Shown here: one piece after another, positions 61,841-64,000 of the stretch
Position numbering within the stretch: the first letter of the stretch is position 1
How the letters are laid out: the number at the start of each line of letters is the position of its first letter
Source of the DNA: Pseudogulbenkiania ferrooxidans 2002
GTDB taxonomy: Bacteria; Pseudomonadota; Gammaproteobacteria; Burkholderiales; Chromobacteriaceae
Direction: 5' to 3'
DNA length: 64,000 nt
Assembly: GCF_000174355.1 (NCBI RefSeq)
Contig: NZ_ACIS01000001.1
Span: forward strand, 310,001-374,000
Notes under the pieces: generated by a model
The model's database searches: none
Seen by the model: the letters and a program-made list of their open reading frames with translations, nothing else
Told to the model about the DNA's origin: nothing
Position numbers and translations under genes: made by a program

Positions 61841-63361
61841 ATGGATACCCTGGGATTTCTCGGCCAAGGCTTCGCCGTGGCAATGAAGCCGGGCAACCTG
61901 CTGGTGGCGCTGATCGGCTCGTTCATCGGCACCATCGTCGGCATGCTGCCGGGCTTGGGCCCGATCAACGGCGTGGCCATCCTGCTGCCGCTGGCGTTCG
62001 CCCTCAAGCTGCCGCCGGAAACCGCGCTGATCCTGCTCGCCGCGGTGTACATGGGCTGCGAGTACGGCGGGCGCATCTCGTCGATCCTGCTCAACGTGCC
62101 GGGCGACGCCGGCGCCATCATGACCGCGATGGACGGCAACCCGATGGCCAAGCAGGGCAAGGCCGGCGTGGCGCTGTCGATCTCGGCCTGGAGCTCGTTC
62201 GTGGGCTCGGTGGTGGCCATCGTCGGCCTGGTGCTGTTCGCGCCGCTCCTGGCGGGCTGGTCGCTGGCGTTCGGCCCGGCCGAGTACTTCGCGCTGATGA
62301 TCTTCGCCATCGCCTGCTTGGGCGGCATGGTCGGCGACAAGCCGGTGAAGACCATCCTGGCGGCGCTGATCGGCCTGTTCATGGCCACGGTGGGGGTGGA
62401 CGCCAACTCCGGCGTGTACCGCTTCACCTTCGACGACATCCACCTCGCCGACGGCATCCAGTTCATCGTGGTGGTGATCGGCTTCTTCTCGGTGAGCGAG
62501 ATCCTGCTGATGCTGGAGCAGACCCATACCGGCGAGACGGTGATCAAGCAGACCGGACGCATGATGTTCAACCTGCGCGAGATGGTCGAAACCTGGTGGT
62601 GCACGCTGTACTCCTCGGTGATCGGCTTCGTCATCGGCGTGCTGCCGGGCGCCGGTGCCACCATCGCCAGCGCGGTGACCTACATGACCGCCAAGCGCCT
62701 GCACGACAAGGAAGGCACCTTCGGCAACGGCGACATCCGCGGCGTGGCGGCGCCGGAGGCGGCCAATAACGCCTCGGCCTGCGGCTCCTTCGTGCCGATG
62801 CTGACCCTCGGCGTGCCGGGATCGGGTACCACCGCGGTGATGATGGGTGCCTTGACGCTGTACAACATCACCCCGGGCCCGATGCTGTTCACCCAGCAGC
62901 CGGACATCGTGTGGGGCCTGATCGCCTCGCTGTTCGTCGGCAACATCCTGCTCCTGATCATGAACATTCCGCTGGTGGGCGTGTTCACGCGCATGCTGTC
63001 GGTGCCGCTGTTCCTCCTGGTGCCGGGCATCGCCGCGATCAGCACGGTGGGGGTGTACGCGGTGCACAGCACCACCTTCGACCTGGTGATGATGGCGCTG
63101 CTGGGGGTGTTCGGCTACCTCTTGCGCAAGATGAGCTTCCCGATGTCGGCGCTGATCCTGGGCTTCGTGCTGGGCGAGATGCTGGAGCAGAACCTGCGCC
63201 GCGCGCTGTCGATCTCCAACGGCGACCTGCACATCCTGTGGGAGAGCCCGATTTCCCTGGGGCTGTGGCTGATGGCCGGCGCCATGCTGGTGGTGCCGCC
63301 CTTGCTGCGCCTGCGCCGCCGGCGCAAGTCGGCCCAAGCCATCGCGGTTTCCACGGTGTAA
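61841..63361 (+). CDS. tctA: TctA, large membrane subunit of the tricarboxylate transporter
   Basis: A 506-residue permease with about twelve membrane segments. The TctA signature GTIVGMLPGLGPINGVAILL at about 27-46 is repeated as FVIGVLPGAGATIASAVTYM at about 265-284, showing the internal duplication of this family. NVPGDAGAIMTAMDGNPMAK at about 85-104 is also typical. It forms the Na+- or H+-driven channel for tricarboxylates bound by TctC. Confidence 0.95.
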   Translation: MDTLGFLGQGFAVAMKPGNLLVALIGSFIGTIVGMLPGLGPINGVAILLPLAFALKLPPETALILLAAVYMGCEYGGRISSILLNVPGDAGAIMTAMDGNPMAKQGKAGVALSISAWSSFVGSVVAIVGLVLFAPLLAGWSLAFGPAEYFALMIFAIACLGGMVGDKPVKTILAALIGLFMATVGVDANSGVYRFTFDDIHLADGIQFIVVVIGFFSVSEILLMLEQTHTGETVIKQTGRMMFNLREMVETWWCTLYSSVIGFVIGVLPGAGATIASAVTYMTAKRLHDKEGTFGNGDIRGVAAPEAANNASACGSFVPMLTLGVPGSGTTAVMMGALTLYNITPGPMLFTQQPDIVWGLIASLFVGNILLLIMNIPLVGVFTRMLSVPLFLLVPGIAAISTVGVYAVHSTTFDLVMMALLGVFGYLLRKMSFPMSALILGFVLGEMLEQNLRRALSISNGDLHILWESPISLGLWLMAGAMLVVPPLLRLRRRRKSAQAIAVSTV

Positions 63362-63369
63362 CTCCCCTT

Positions 63370-63400
63370 GCGCCGCCCCGAAAGAGGCGGCGCTTTTTTT
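63370..63400 (+). terminator. Terminator of the tctCBA operon
   Basis: Eight-bp stem GCGCCGCC/GGCGGCGC with an eight-base loop, followed by TTTTTTT. Confidence 0.9.
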
Positions 63401-63419
63401 ACTTCTTCTTCGCGCCGCC

Positions 63420-64000
63420 ATGAATACCGATAGAATGCGCCCCGTTCTCGCCACGCTGCTGCTGGCGCTGCTGGCCGCCTGGCTGCTCAGGGCGCTGCAG
63501 CTGCCCTTGCCGTGGCTGGTGGGGCCGCTGTTGGCGACCGCCGGCGGGCGTCTCGCCGGGCTGTCGCTGCAGGGGCCGCGCTGGGGGCGGGCGGCGGGGC
63601 AATGGGCGATCGGCAGCGCGCTCGGGCTGTACTTCACCCCCGAGGTGGTGCGGCTGTTGGGCGGGCTGTTGCCCTACCTGCTGCCGGCGGCGCTGTTCGC
63701 CTTCGTGCTGGCCGGGCTGGGCGCCCTGCTGCTGCAGCGCTGGAGCGGGCTCGACCATGGCTCGGCGTTCTTCGCCTCGATGCCGGGTGGGGCCTCCGAG
63801 ATGGCCAACCTGGCCGAGCGCCACGGCGTGCGCGTCGACATGGTGGCGGCGGCGCACAGCCTGCGCATGCTGCTGGTGGTGACGCTGATCCCGGCGCTGT
63901 TCACGCTGAGCGGGGTGCACGGGGCGGATCTCTACCACGCCGCCGGGCGCACGCTGCACTACCCCGGCCTGCTGCTGCTGGGCGCCCTCGGGCTCGCCGC
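63420..64000 (+). CDS. AbrB-family membrane protein (5' part, cut by window edge)
   Basis: 193 residues are visible; the frame is open at the window end. The sequence is hydrophobic with repeated LPLPWLVGPLLAT-type helices and the family motif ASMPGGASEMANLAERHGV at about 119-137, as in the AbrB/YccS-independent 'ammonia monooxygenase-like' membrane family (PF05145-type). These proteins are predicted transporters or regulators of unknown substrate. They often follow tctCBA, as here, but a terminator separates them. The ATG at 63420 is the first in frame; one at 63435 is also possible. Confidence 0.82.
   Translation, partial: MNTDRMRPVLATLLLALLAAWLLRALQLPLPWLVGPLLATAGGRLAGLSLQGPRWGRAAGQWAIGSALGLYFTPEVVRLLGGLLPYLLPAALFAFVLAGLGALLLQRWSGLDHGSAFFASMPGGASEMANLAERHGVRVDMVAAAHSLRMLLVVTLIPALFTLSGVHGADLYHAAGRTLHYPGLLLLGALGLA

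Overview
The window is a GC-rich chromosomal segment of a facultatively anaerobic, denitrifying betaproteobacterium, most likely from Neisseriales (Chromobacteriaceae-like). This rests on gene content: a nos operon with a RegB/RegA-type pair, ubiUVT, a class III ribonucleotide reductase and TctCBA/TctDE. No rRNA, tRNA, phage, IS element or CRISPR array was seen. Genes are densely packed, often with 4-base ATGA or GTGA overlaps.

Layout. 1-4.5 kb: the 5' part of fpr (cut by the window edge), a LysR regulator divergent from DoxX and two pirins, and a small secreted protein. 4.5-5.2 kb: a lower-GC gap with hairpins but no gene. 5.2-10.2 kb: a glycosyltransferase/metallophosphoesterase pair, then PepSY protein, cytochrome b and a QseBC-like two-component system. 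10.4-21.9 kb: the nitrous oxide reduction region, with a rhodanese, nosZ, a divergent cytochrome c lipoprotein, nosR-D-F-Y-L followed by two small genes (one TumE-like), and a divergent RegB/RegA pair. 22-29.2 kb: a candidate sRNA, ada-alkB, a PyrR-like protein, a solute-binding protein, an FAD-linked oxidase with a GST, and an aldehyde dehydrogenase. 29.5-33.5 kb: a nitronate-monooxygenase-like flavoprotein and the anaerobic ribonucleotide reductase, whose glycyl-radical domain lies on a separate 58-codon gene. 33.9-37.3 kb: a DUF411 protein, a Cys/His-rich secreted protein, a LysR regulator and a PuuB-like oxidase. 37.4-43 kb: a REC-PAS-GGDEF-EAL protein and a CHASE hybrid kinase with three receivers. 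43.2-46.2 kb: ubiUVT and a SirB-like protein. 46.5-57.6 kb: recC, recB (frameshifted), a polyphosphate:AMP phosphotransferase, recD and a NUDIX hydrolase. 57.8-64 kb: tctDE divergent from tctCBA, then an AbrB-family protein cut by the window end.

Common theme. FNR/ANR-type boxes precede nosZ, nosR, the nitronate-monooxygenase-like gene, nrdD and ubiU. For four of them a -10-like hexamer lies 31-33 bp from the box centre, the geometry of FNR-activated promoters. The genes together support anaerobic life: N2O respiration, O2-independent ubiquinone synthesis and anaerobic dNTP synthesis.

The two most unusual signals are not genes. A 14-bp word, AGGTTGGCCGAAGC, occurs nine times exactly, in both orientations and both inside and between genes, and resembles a DNA-uptake-type signal. 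A family of five intergenic elements of 147-204 bp has complementary ends and nested palindromes, like Correia/MITE elements; they spread spurious ORF extensions into neighbouring genes.
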